Shown: one piece after another, positions 33,272 through 47,000 of the stretch | How positions within the stretch are numbered: position 1 is the first letter of the stretch | Layout of the letters: each line of letters begins with the position of its first letter | From: Apostichopus japonicus | Lineage: Eukaryota; Echinodermata; Holothuroidea; Aspidochirotida; Stichopodidae | Length of the DNA stretch: 64,000 nucleotides | NCBI RefSeq assembly: GCF_037975245.1 | Contig: NC_092583.1 | Coordinates: forward strand, 14,103,764-14,167,763 | Direction of reading: 5' to 3' | Translations under genes and position numbers: made by a program | Notes under the pieces: generated by a model | What the model saw: the letters and a program-made list of their open reading frames with translations, nothing else | Told to the model about the DNA's origin: nothing | The model's database searches: none

Positions 33272-36200
33272 CTGCGTAAAAGAAGAAAAGAAAAGAAATT
33301 TGGAAAATTGAAAGAAAACTTTCCTTAAATCTTGAACAAAACCCTAGTGTATTAATCTGCACGGTATCAAAATATGTTATCTTGAGTTTATACGAGGTAC
33401 AAAGAGAATAGAGGATTTTCAGTGATGGTTTCAATCAATGTTTGTAAATATTGTAATTTGTTGTAGGCTTAGCCTCCTGGGACTAACCATTACAAATAAA
33501 TCCATCTTCATACTTTTTTAACTTCCTGCTTTCAGGCAGTACACTGTCATCCTATATCCCAGATCTGTATTGAGTCTGTACATGTGTACTGTACTCATAT
33601 TTTGAGCAAAGTCACCTGTACTCATAATTGCCTTCATGGATTTGTACTCAATACTGGTACTCGCAGCATATTGGAATCTAGTATACTGTACTGCAAAATT
33701 TAGTACTCATACTTAGAGCCTTGTGCTTGTGCTCATGGGGTTGTACTCATAATACATGTCTGTTTGACCCCCCCCCCCCCCTCTTACAAAATGCAAGCTT
33801 TGCTCTTATTTCCAGTCCTCTGTGTAATGCACTGTATCTATAAAGTGTTGGATGCATTATGCATATTGGATTATTGTGGTCACATATGACAAAAATACTA
33901 TAATGAATTGAACAAACAAGCAATGTCATCTATACTAGCAGTTTGAACATACTCTAAATAATACACTGAACATTGAAAACATCTTCCTTGTTTCAATTAA
34001 CGATACCTGAAAGTGAAAGTTCTTAAAATAGAGTTGTGAAAGTCACATATCAAACAAGGAATAGTCGATGGATCTAGAACCATCCTTCCTGTCTTGTATT
34101 AAAGTAAGGCGTAATCCAACGTAGGGTTTATTTTCCTCAGGAAAGTATCAATAAACAAGAGGCAAATTCATTTTAAAAGTGCAATAACTTACATTCTGCT
34201 CAGGAAATTATGTGGCTAGAATGACAAGTGGAAAGTATACTAGTAAATTTTAAGTTTCATTATTGAAGTGAAAGGAAGGTATAAACTGTCTTAATTGAGG
34301 CTCAAATTGCCCTCGCCGAAAGACGATATTGTTGATATCTGTTTTGATCCCTGAGTAACAGTGAAGTTACACATGAAAGGGTTCTGTTATTGAAAGTAAA
34401 GTCCAATTGTTCATATGAATATGCTTAAGTCATTTATTTTTGAAGGTAAATGACTCATCTCAGCAGGACATATTGTTTTATTCATTCAGTGGAAATCTTT
34501 TTCTGTAGCAAACATCACTAAGTGGAGTTGTTCAACATATGACTTTCACCACTGAGCAGGACATATTGTTTATTCATCCAGTGGAGATCTATTCTGTAGA
34601 AAACATCACTATTAAGCGAAGTCGTTCAGCATATGACTTTCACCAATGAACAGGACATATTGTTTATTCATTTCAGTGGAGATCTATTCTGTAGAAAACA
34701 TCATTAAGCTGAGATGTTCAACATATGACTTTCACCACTGAGAAGGACATATTGTTTATTCATTCAGTGGATATCTATTCTGTATATAACATCACTAAGC
34801 GAAGTCGTTCAACATGTCATTTTTACCACTACACCCATGAAGAGAATCATCTGTGAAGCAACTGGAACACACCTCTCAGTTGCAATTTGCAAAGATTTTA
34901 TAATACTCAACGGTTTCTTTTGAAAGGTAGTTCATTTATGGCCATAAATTCTATAACTCCGTTGCATTCAATTTTTGAGACAGATTGTTGAATGTCTGTT
35001 GGCAAGTTATAATTACCACAGCAAGACAGAGAAACAGCAAGACCAAAAACCAGAAAGCCAACCGAGGGGGAAAAAAACCCTGTTGGATACCCTTCAATAT
35101 GCTAGGATCTACTAATCTGTTTGAAGTTACAGAATACTATCATGAAAAGAAGGTTGTGATGTCCAGCAGTGAGAAGAGTAAGCAAAAACTTGAAGTCAAG
35201 GGATGTTTCAGGCAACAACAAGGTGTGTAAATATACTAGTCAGATCAAAATTGAAATGTCGAAAACCTCTGGAATTCAATAAAACGGGGCATCTTTGATC
35301 GTCATTTGTGTAAATTACATCAACGACGACAACAAACAGCAACAAGTGTAAAACAAGACTTGGTGAGATACAAGATCATCTTCCTCCTATGTCTGCTGCA
35401 ATCCTACAAACTGCAGACGTCAGCTTGGAGAAAATTTTAAAGAGAACTTTGCTATCCTCCAGGTTTGGAATAATTTAGGTTACTACACAAATAAAAGGAC
35501 TGTTTCTTGCCCTTTTGATGAAGAGAGATAGAAAGAGAGAGAGAGATGCTGTATTATCAGGGTCTGTGTCAGCTGGTAGAGGTTAAATCTTCTGAGATGT
35601 CTTCGGAATTAATGGCTAGTCACGCCTTCTCCACCGAGGAACCTTGGAGCATACCTAAGCCAATTTTGACCACATTTCTCTTTGTATTTGGCACTGCTGC
35701 TGTTCTTGGGAATATCATGAATCTATTAGTACTCAAAAGGGCAAATATTTTCACCAGACAACAGTCTCTTTTACTGCTAATTCTGGCGGTTACTGACCTC
35801 ACAACTGGGTTGCAATGCATTGTGGGTGTGTTTCTACAATTTTTTAAGGAAGATCCTGACAACGATAGCAACTTTTTATGTAAGACATCAGGTCTTCTCA
35901 TCAGCTTATGCTGTGGACACTCATCGGTTACCATCATGTTCATAGCAGCGGACAAAACGATAGCAGTACTAAAGCCACTCCGGTATCCCACATTGGTCAC
36001 AACTTTTCGTATCAAGTTGTTTTCACTTATTTTTGTCCTGATTGAGCTACTGCTCTTACTTGTCATATCCAGCAGAGAACATTTCTGTGATTTGGAAGGA
36101 GTGGATTACATCCGAGAATATGGTACATGTGTCGTCAACTTCCACGACGAAGAACGTAGAGTTTGGATCGTATTGTTTGCATTTGTCGTCGTGTTTCAAC

Positions 36201-39200
36201 CGGGGATTTTGATCGTGGTCATGTGTTTCACCGTTGCCGTAATATCGAGAAGGCAGAGTAGAAGGACTGTCCCAGTTTCTTTTCAAACTTTTCAGATGTT
36301 ACAAAAGATGAAACAAAAGGAATGGAAGGGTTTTAAATTAGCTGTAGTCATATCGGTAAGTTTTTTATGTCCGTGGCTGTTTTTCACATCTTTGGAAATT
36401 TACCAGGCATTTTCAAATAATGAAGTCAATGAGGTTGTTAAACATGTGGCTGGTGTTCTTACAGTCAGTAACTCCTGGTGTAACACTCTCATTTACTTTG
36501 TGAGTTATAGAAAATATAGGCAAACTGCTGCTAATCTCATAGCAAATATCTTTAGATCTTCACAAAAAGACGATGAACATATTCCATTACAGAATATTGC
36601 AGGTATCGTTGTTTGCAAAGACGTGACAGATGAAAATGACTTATTTTGAAACATCACAAGTAAATCCCTCTCAGTAGAAAGTGAAATTTAGTAGTTGGTC
36701 TCTCTGAGTATACCAGTGAAAAAAGATTTATCAACTTGTAATGCAAATTTTGATGAAACTTTCCAGGGAGTAAAGTAAATTTAACTCAACACAGTAGGGC
36801 TAGAACATATGGCTTTAGTAATAATGTCAAAATAACAGTTTTGAATAAAAATTTGATCAATTCCCAGTATTAATCCCTGCATATGAAAACAAGATCTACA
36901 AGTTACAAATATGCTCATAAAAATAGCTCAGCTGAAAGGTTTCAGCTGAGCTCAAATGATCGTGTGATTCTGCTAAAATTCTGTCACTTTTTGCCACTGG
37001 GTTTGAATGAATGCCATTTCGTAATTTTTCGTTCGAGTTGGCTGAAATTTTGTCAGTGGTTTGTGTGAGTTAAGTTTTCATACATGCGATCATATTTTAT
37101 AAATTTGAAGGTCATCTGAGGTCATGAGAGGTACTTTTCTGGAAACTAAAAAGATGCTACTCCTCCTAGAGTATTTGTCCAAAATCTGCTGAAATGTTGT
37201 GTATATAATGTTTGAATGGTGGTGAACAATAAATTGGAACAGGAAAATATTTTTGTCGTCACGTGAGGGCCCAAAACAGTAGAGTTTTCAGTTATGATGA
37301 AATGTGTAGGTCACAGATCATATGTAATGATCATGAAATTTGGTTTTCAACTTTCTAGTTTTCATGACCAGTATGATTTTTGGTGTGAGTAGCAAAATGT
37401 CTTTCATCTTAATTTTCCCGTCATTTTGAGAAATAATTCCACCCATGAGAGACTTGATCAAGTCAAATATTTACTTGTTATTCAGGATTCCTATCTAGTT
37501 CAATGTCATTCTCTGTTACAGGACTGTGAGAATGACCTATATTGTTGGAGCGGATTCTGATTTCTGCTCTTTAACGTTTCTCTGTGTTATGTCGATTGTC
37601 AAGTTGCAGGTCGTTCTACTATTGTATGGGTGCAATTTTTGTGAGCAAATTTGGGTCGGCACAATTCAAACATGATATCCAAAACATCTTAGCAGATTTA
37701 GCAGAGGAATACTAATTTCATGTGTTTGTTCTATTATTGTAAGAATGAAAACTATGATGTGCATATACTGTTGGTGCTGTGTTTTTGTAATGGGGCATAG
37801 TTTATCCCTAGTAATAAGTACAACCGTTTATTCCATAAAATAAGTTGGTGACAGTGGATCCGCTTTGAAGGACATTTATTGGAATACAAAAATATCTGGA
37901 AACTTTTCAGGGATCAACATGGGGGGGAGGGGGGGTTCGTATACACCCTAGAGTAATGAGGGCTAACAACTGTTGAAATAATAAATCAGAAATATTGTCA
38001 ATAAAAAAAAAAAATTCTCAAATAGAAAACTAAGCTGAGCTTCTGCAGCATAGCTGCCCTTGTTTCTATACTTTATTTATTTAAATTAAAGATGTTCAAT
38101 AAAATATCTTAAAGAATTGATCTTTATATTGTATGGCAAACTAAGTCTCCTTCTCTATGTGTATGTTATTTTGAACATTTCAAGCAAGTCGGGTATTTCA
38201 TATTTGTAACATTACTATTTAAGTTTAATCTATATTTTTCTTCTTTCTGTATTTTGAAAGTTTTGTTTCTAATAAATACAAAAGGGTTAATTTACACTAA
38301 AACAAAAAGAAACCTGGGTTTGTAATTTCTAACCTCATCTTCAAAGTATGAATTCTCTCCATCTATCTCCTGATTTAGAACCTTCTCCAGGAAGTCGAAA
38401 GATGATAATGCTTGCCTCTCCTTATCTCCAAATCTATTGTAGACTGAGCAGATGTCTACGTGCATCAGGGACACCCTGTTGTGTGTTATCTGTCTAACGA
38501 CATGTCTCTTAGCATCACCTAAACAGAAACAAAAAACAAAGAAATGATTTCAAAGTTATTCTCAATGAACTTTCTAAAAGAGCCTGGAGGGAATTGCTGC
38601 TTGAAGGAAAGGGCCAGAGAGAAACTGAAACCAAATCTCACTATAACTACACTAAGAATTATTTAAGTGCATTATTGTGGTCTGGGTTTCCTTCAGGGAC
38701 CAAAATGAAATCTTTCAAGGTTGGATTTGGTCCACGGGCCAACTATTGAGAGCCTCAGTGTGTTTGTTACTTTGCCTCTGAAGATCAGCTAGGGCAGTAA
38801 CAAGGCCTCGACAAATATTTTTAAAAGTACTCGCTATTTAGTTTTTGGGGACCGTGACTACTCGCCAAATTGCAAACTTCATGCGCCACTATGATGGCTT
38901 TTCAACTCTCCATAGTACAGATCTAAATGAGAGACATACAAATAAAGAACATTGACACAATCAGGAGAGGAAACCACCACAGTGATACGAATCAAAGTAC
39001 CTTTATCTTCCAATAATCTTAAGAATTCCTTCTCATCTGGATGGCTATCAGAGCTAGCTAACTCTGATGCATCCTGGGAGCAGCTACCATCATCTCTGTC
39101 TTCATCTGAATCAGTCTCAAACAGAGAATCTAAAAGAGTAGCTCTCTCCTAATGACAAAAAACAAAACAGCAACAAAGTCCATTATTATTAATTAGTGAT

Positions 39201-42200
39201 TGGCATTTTCTTGCTAATAAGGAATAACAAATGATGACAATGTGGGTTTTTTTCCCTTTAAAAAATGACCTATTCAGCCCACTCACAGTGGTTGCCAGAT
39301 TTATAAAACAAAAACAAAAAAGGTCATGAAAATGCTCGCCAAATTTTCCTTATTAGATACTTTTATGTTATGCTACAAAGTACTGTTAATGTTTCTAAGA
39401 ATTATTTGGGGGTGGCGGGGGGACGGTATAGCTTATAATTCTACGAGTGAAAGCTACTATAATAACAATCCTTCAGTAGTTAAATTTATTGATATGTTTT
39501 GTTTAAGATGTACAATGAAAATCTGCTTTTCTGGATGTAGGAGGGGGGGGGGGGGGAAGTATCACAAATTTCTGGGAGAATTGAGAATCAATATGTGGGA
39601 ATGAAGCTATGTAATAGTTTACTTATAAAGACAACAGAGCAGAAACAAACCTTCTCACTAAGCTGAGCTTCATGTTCTCCACCATTTTCCAAGCTGCCCT
39701 CTCCATTTTCATCCATAGCAACCACCTCATCGCAGGTGTCAAATATTTCCCCGTTGACCAAAGGAACTTGTATCATCTTCTTAGGGGCACCAACGAGACC
39801 CAGAGATGAAGGGTCCTTCGGTCCACGAGCACCTTGTAAATCCGAGTCAGACTGGGTCAACTTTTCAGGCCTTTCCGGAGGTGAATGACCCCTTGATAGG
39901 GATTTAACCTTTGACCTGCTCAAATTTGGATCGGAACAATTTTTGCCCAACGCCGGTAAAGTACAAGCAGCCCTACTGGCAAGAATGTTCATATTGTAAT
40001 TAACCAAGTCAAAATCACGCACTAATTTTCCTTTCTTTATGTCGTCTACGTCTTTCTCGTCGACAAATGCGCTACAACTCTTCTTACCAACGAGCTGTTC
40101 TGAGTCTTGAGGAACGGAAGAGGCAGAACCTGTGTTATTCTTCTCCATCTCGCTGATCTCCCAATCCGCCTTGAGAGGCGAAGGACCCTCCTGACTGATA
40201 GACCCATTTGATAGATTAGAGAATTGTTTGGATAATTCCTGAATCTCCCGGACCGTTTCTTGGTCAGGACTTGTCCCCGGTTCGTCAATAAAAGGCACGC
40301 CCTCGACTGTAAAACTACCGAGACTCCCCAGAGATTCCACACTGGATCTACGAGATTTGGAAAACTCAGATTCAGATAATTCCAGATTTAAACTGCCTTT
40401 TGAGGGTGTCCGGTCCTGAAGTTCCCATTTCAAATTATGTGGTTCCTGCTTGTCTAGCATATACTCCTCCAATTGAATGTTGGACGTAGTTTTGGTCTTT
40501 TCGTCCCCTTTCGTTGGTGTCGCTCTTTGCCGTTCTTTGGCTGAGTCCTTCTCCTTTAAAGACATAACTGATGCAGTATTTTTCTGCGGTTCACCTCCTT
40601 TAAGTTTAGCATCATCATGATCATCACTCAAATCAGTCCTTGCAGTAATTTCAAGTTTTCTGGGAATTCCTGAAGGCTGCTTATCAGCTGTGTGATTGGA
40701 AGGTTTCCCAGTCAGGGATTTATCCTTTTGGACTTTAGGAATCGACGATTGTTTGGTAAACTTTGCCATAGGAGGCTTTTCATTTGCAGCAGGGTCGATG
40801 TTATTTGGCACTTTTGGTTGTTTGGACAAAACCTGTGGAAGTTTCAAGACACCCTTATCAACCCTTGCAGGTGCAGGCATTTTTTTACCTTTGACCTCCG
40901 GAATACTCTTTGGACAATGACCATTACTTTTCTTACCGTTGAGAGGTTCAGGTTTCTGTGACTTGCTCCTGAAAGATCTCCGCAGAGGGTTACCACTTTT
41001 AAACTTTTCACCCCCCTTGCTACTACTATCCATAACTGCCTTGATGGTAGACAACATGTCCTTCACAACCGACTTTTCTTTAACGCTCTGTCCTTTTCTC
41101 GAAGCGTCTTTCTTGCTTTTAAACAGAGGTATTGAGGATTTGTGTTTCTTTTGTGCACCTTTCACTAGTTTACTGTCTGATCCTACCTTGCCCAAACTTT
41201 CCTTTCTAACATTGACTTCAATCATCGGTGTAGAGGCACTCTTCTCTTTATCATCGGTTTGCGCTGATAATAGTCCCTGACGAGGTGCAACAGCTGGTTT
41301 TTCCTTTTCCATGTTGCTAATTTCTTTTTCTTCTGCTGCTGGTTGCATCACTGTCAAATTATCTTTCCCAGACTGGACAACATTTGTCTTGCCTGTTGAA
41401 GAACTGGTAGACTGGGTTACTGTCATTTTCTGTGATGAAAAGTAAAAATACACAAACAAATAAAATATGAGAAGCAAATGATGAGTTAAAATGAATTAAT
41501 TTTAATGGTAAAAGGCATTTCACAACTTAGGACATAAGTTCTCTCACAATAAATCCTCCATGTCATAGGAAAACAATGGGAGATGTTGACTTATTTCTGC
41601 AATTGATGGAATAGAAAAAAAAGGCAAAAAACAGAAGACATGGAACTTATGAAATAACTTACAACCAGGCAAATGTTTACAAAAATTACTAAAACTGCAT
41701 GACGAATGTCTCCCAAGCAAATTTTTTTGTCAATATATTAACTTACCGCAAACTACTTTATTCTGTAAGAGTGTAGATATTTATAGAACGTCTGTAAATC
41801 AACGCAGGTGCCATCTTTACGAGAATGATGACTATCAGGCAGTAGGGACTCTAAGCAGCTACAATTGCCGCTCAAGTTTGAAACAGATGGCTACAGTCTG
41901 TTTTGTAACCATGTTGACTATGTACTGTATTTTACTGACCAAATTCAACTTACAACAACAGTCACTATAGAAAACTGAATAACTGTTCCAGACAGACACC
42001 ATGAACTTTTTAGGCTCAATTGACTTGATTTAATTTTTGGAGTCGCAACACCTGTTTGGGAGTCAAGGAATGACTCCTGCTCAATTTAGGTCGCTACTAC
42101 TAATTTTGAAAGCTTTTACTCTCCCTGTCTCCACTTTAAGAAACTGCATAAAAATCTATGTATTAAAATTACGCTACATCTCTTCTCAGATCAAACCAAT

Positions 42201-43949
42201 CTTTGACACATTCAATATCTGAATGAAAATTTGACAAAGCAATGTTGCACGTAAACACAACCTGCACATTAGAATTTGAAACGTTTTTTTTGGCATACAA
42301 AAATTCATAGATTGCAAGACAGCAATCTAATTTCAAAACTACTCAAAATTTGTAAAGTACAGCAAATGTCACGTAGGATGTATACATTCAGAAGATGATT
42401 GTCCATAGACTGACCTCTGGTGTATTTGCCCATCTGACCTCAAATTGTGCATCTTAACTTATCAAATACTATCCCTAACTGTGTTGACAGCAAAGTCTCA
42501 CCACCTCGGTAGTAACAAGCTTGGTAATGGAAAATACTTTCACCAAAGTGACAAATAATGGTGACTTGTATTCATTCTGATCAATCACATCAGCTCTAAA
42601 ACCGTCTTGAGTCATAAATGATGGGTTAAAATAGATAAAACATGGAATACCCAGGTTTTATTTAATTAAAAGATTATGCAAATTTGAAGTGATTTTGTAT
42701 TATTAACTCCGTAAGTAGGACATTAATAACAAACAATGCTGGTTCATGGTTAGCCTAGACCATAGGATCCTGTATGCACTGTTTTGTTCAAACATTGAAG
42801 TAAGCCACCGCTTGTAATCATTTCCAAATTTTTCTTAGCTCATGGTCTCATCCTGAGAGGGTGGGTTTGCCAGGTTTGGAGCAGCCTCCCAGTATTTTTT
42901 GTTGTTGGAATTAAGTACTAAAGCTTCCATTCTGAATATTTTGCTGCCTACCCTTACCATTATTAAAAATAATTGAAAAAAATAATAGTCTGTTATTTGT
43001 TTAAAAAAATATTTTGTTAACCTGCTAACTCTGACTATCAGCATTTACAAATTAGCAGCTTTTAAAGCACATATAATCCTTGAGGAAAAACTATAGTGCA
43101 TGAAATCACAAACTTTTTATGAATTATTTACAGGGCTTTGTAAGTAAACGAGAGAGATTGCAGACAAATTGCTCCTACCACATCAACTGAGCAGTCTGTA
43201 TCCATACAGGTCTTCCATGATGGAGATTTCTCTCTAGCTTTCCACATCGCTAAGTAGTCTACACCCTCCTCCTCTGGTTCCGATTCAGAGGATATGAGAC
43301 GTCTCTGAAAGATGAAGGGAGGACAAAGAATGTATATGAAAATATCATTTAAACCACAGGAAGATAATGTGCACTGTAATTGAAAGAAAACTATTAAGTA
43401 GATGGATGAGTCCTCTTCTTGCTACAAGAATTTCGTTAGACTTTTGAAGAGTGATTGGTCAAAAACCGTCTGGCTTGAGGTAAAACGAACCTGTGTCCAC
43501 AAAATGAATGCATTTAAATCTGCCATCACATCATATCCCAAATGATAATAAATTTTCATGAATATTTATTTCCTAGATCAAATACAATTTTGCTTAGATG
43601 TAGGACTCTCAAATTAGACTCTCTCCTTCTCTCTCTATTTATTTATCTCTAGAGTAAGGCAAAAATGTCACCAAACAGAACTAGTATTGTTCAATACAGA
43701 TGACAAACGCCTACAGTGGAATTACGACCTTCCTTACCGGTTTCGAACCTCTGGACATACAATCAGCGTCCATAGCCTAGTGGTTAGGGTGTCCGCATAT
43801 AAAGCGGGAGGCCCGAGTTCGAATCCCAGTGGAGGCTGGAATTTTTTCCCTGTTCTGGATTTTTTAACACATAGCGTTTTCAATTATATATATTCATTTG
43901 CCTTTGTCGTTTACTTCCATTTCATTAACAAAAGTATATATATATAAAG

Positions 43950-44027
<78 letters not shown>

Positions 44028-47000
44028 TTATATAGTCTAAATGACCAACTAAGTTTAACATATGCATAACCCACACAAAGCTTTCAGTAAGAGAAGGAAA
44101 ACTCCAAAGAAACAACATAGAGCCTTAACTAATATGAAGTAAGAAAAACTTGGTCATTATGCAGATTTATGAAAAGAGTCCAATAAAAAGACAACTAGGA
44201 CACTCTGCTTGCAAATTTCTATCCATTGCTTGGTACCAAGCTACGAATTTTGGTCAAAATGTCTAGCATTTTTCAGGCTAAAGTGTCATATCTTTCTGAT
44301 AACTCACCAGCTCGACATCAGTTTCTGAGATCTTGTCTGCGGCTTCATTCCATAGAGTTCTATTCTCTGGCTTGACTGCATCATCAGTCGTCTCCATCTC
44401 ACTACAACATTGACAAAAATAAAAAACTTTTTTTCACCAATACTTAAAATAAGACATAACTTTGAAAGAAATAAACAGTACTTAATGAAAACAACAGTTC
44501 TCCAAGATAATGATGATATTATCCCAACAAATCAGATCTACGATCCTTTTGTAAACTGAGATATTCCTCCTAGGGGGGAAGGAAGTGCTGCAGAGAAAAA
44601 TAAATTCATTCCATTTCAGAAAACACATAACTCCTTGGTTGTAATTCAAACTGTGTTTACTGACACGAGTCATGACAAGCTGTTTTAGAGATGTTTGTTA
44701 ATAAAATCCCTTTGTCACATGATCACCAATTCCATTTCACATGGAAGAATCTCTTGCTGAGAAGCGGCGGCTTACCAAATGTTAAAGATTTAAAGGTATC
44801 TGGACAACATCTTATGTTAATTTTTTGTTTCTAAAGAAAATTTAGAATATTGTAGAGCTGAATAAATTCCAAACCTTGTGTATTAAAAGAGCACCAAATA
44901 AGAGTACAGGATACACAACCACTCAATTTTTAAATAAAATAAATAATGAGAACATAAGAAGTTGATGCAAATGGTTGCCTCTTGTCCGCACAGTATTTGT
45001 TTAGAAGACAGTCTTGTGCGGTGTTCAGTCAACGATGATCACAGAGAGGGTTTGTAAGTCAGACAGGCTGTTTGATTCCCGAACCCTTAAAGGGTGTGAA
45101 GACTCCCGCAAAAAAACAACGTATAACGCCGGTAATCTGACATAGTTTTGAATGAGGTGTAATAGAATTAGTGTTAGACACCACCATCCATCCCAGAAAA
45201 TACACACACAGCTTGCTACCGTCGGTAATTAGACACTAGTGTACAGTCAGTACATACAGCTGCAGTCAATACCCACAGCACAGTGTAAAAACGATACAGC
45301 AATGGACATCTCAGGTCCAGCTAAAGATAACAAGGAATCATGTTTCATTACTGTCTGCATTTTGTAGCGACACAAACAAATCATCACTTGCAAGCAACGG
45401 AAAGTAAAATGTTTCAGATGGCCGCACGCGGTTCAGGGCTAGTCTTCAATGCCTTTAAGTTTCTGCTAAGATACAACGAAGCCCAAGTGTAATGCTGTTG
45501 TACATTAGTCTATGGATACAACGAAGCCCAAGTGAAATGCTGTTGTACATTAGTCTATTACATAGCCATCTACCATGCTGACAGTATGTAATTCATGTTT
45601 TATGTTTTTCTTGGTGTGGAGAAGCCAACCTCTAACCTAGTGGATGTTATCATCTGTCAGTGTACATACTACGGAGAGGCCCTCGGGAAATGTTACCAAG
45701 GGAGCTGACATTTAAAAACACAACAGGAACTCAGAGATTATACCCAAACAGTGATCCAAGTTTCATTGTCACAGGAATGTAAGAATTTAACTTCCCATGT
45801 CAATTAGTCCAGCTTCCAAAATATGAGAGAGAAAACAGTATATTTACAAAGACTGCTAACTATAGGAAGAACCTAATGTCAGGTAGACTTGCCAATCTTT
45901 AAAAAGAATACCTACAGTATTGTTGTCAATGGCAAGGAGCAACTATATGTTTGTGCAGGTTGGAGAAAATGTTTGCGGGGGGGGGGGGCAGGAATGGAAA
46001 AATGGGGGTGGGCGAGGGGGGTTTAAGAGGAGAGTCAGAAGGGCCAACCCACAATACACCATATTCTACTTAACTGTGGGTATAATAACCACAATACTCT
46101 AGTAAATTCATTTCCTAAACCAGGGCCTCTTTTGAAATATTTAACACATGTTACACATTTGTGTGCATGGACATGCCTGTGGACTTGCGTGAGTAAGGGG
46201 AGGGGAATATATTAGGAGGGGAATATATTAGAACATCAAATACATCTTTTTCTCTTCCCAATCACACAGCCAACCCCTGGTAAACATTGGCTGAAGAGAT
46301 TTTAATAAATACTTGGAATAAAGCTAATCAAGAGATAGAAGGTTTACAGTCTCAACAGAATAATGTAAAAATAAAAAATACCAACTTTATAAAAAACATC
46401 ATTAGATACAAAAGAAAAATTCAATCATATATCACTTAAAATATTGCTGGTGTTACAAAAGATGGAAAGTAAGACAATTTAACAGATAAAGAGATAGAAA
46501 TAAAAAAATGGGAAAGAAGAACAAGATGAAGCAAGATGATTTCCTAACAAACGACAATATCCAGAAACTTACCTTTAATAATGCACCAAATCACTGATAA
46601 AGGGAACAGTAAGATACTTCTATATCATTCATATGGATTCATCAACCTCCATCAAGAATTTCCTTCACACACTGGATGCATCACTCACCTCCAAGCCAAT
46701 GATAAATGCAGTTTAACTATAGTATAGTAGTTTCTCCTATATAACACTCTGTGCTTACTCAACCATACAAAGATCAGCTAAGGCAATGTAATCTTATGAT
46801 CAAATATTATGGTTGTGATTTAACAACTAAGTATCCATTGAAATGATTATTTGAACTGACTTTTAGAAAACAGGTAGACCCTATATGATAATGGCAATAC
46901 AAACTGGTTAAAACCACAGCAAAATTGACACTTCCACTAGGTCAAAGGTCGGAGAGTTACAAAAGAGTCAGAACCACAGAGAGGAAATTGGAAGTGACAT

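Noticed and set aside
35620-36286. Minus-strand frames opposite the GPCR
   Set aside because: Shadows; the plus frame carries all receptor motifs.
39588-41477. Met at 41477 as the start of a separate 629-aa protein
   Set aside because: The first 16 residues lie upstream of a good acceptor (41430/41429) and read as intron; the frame phases exactly with neighbouring exons.
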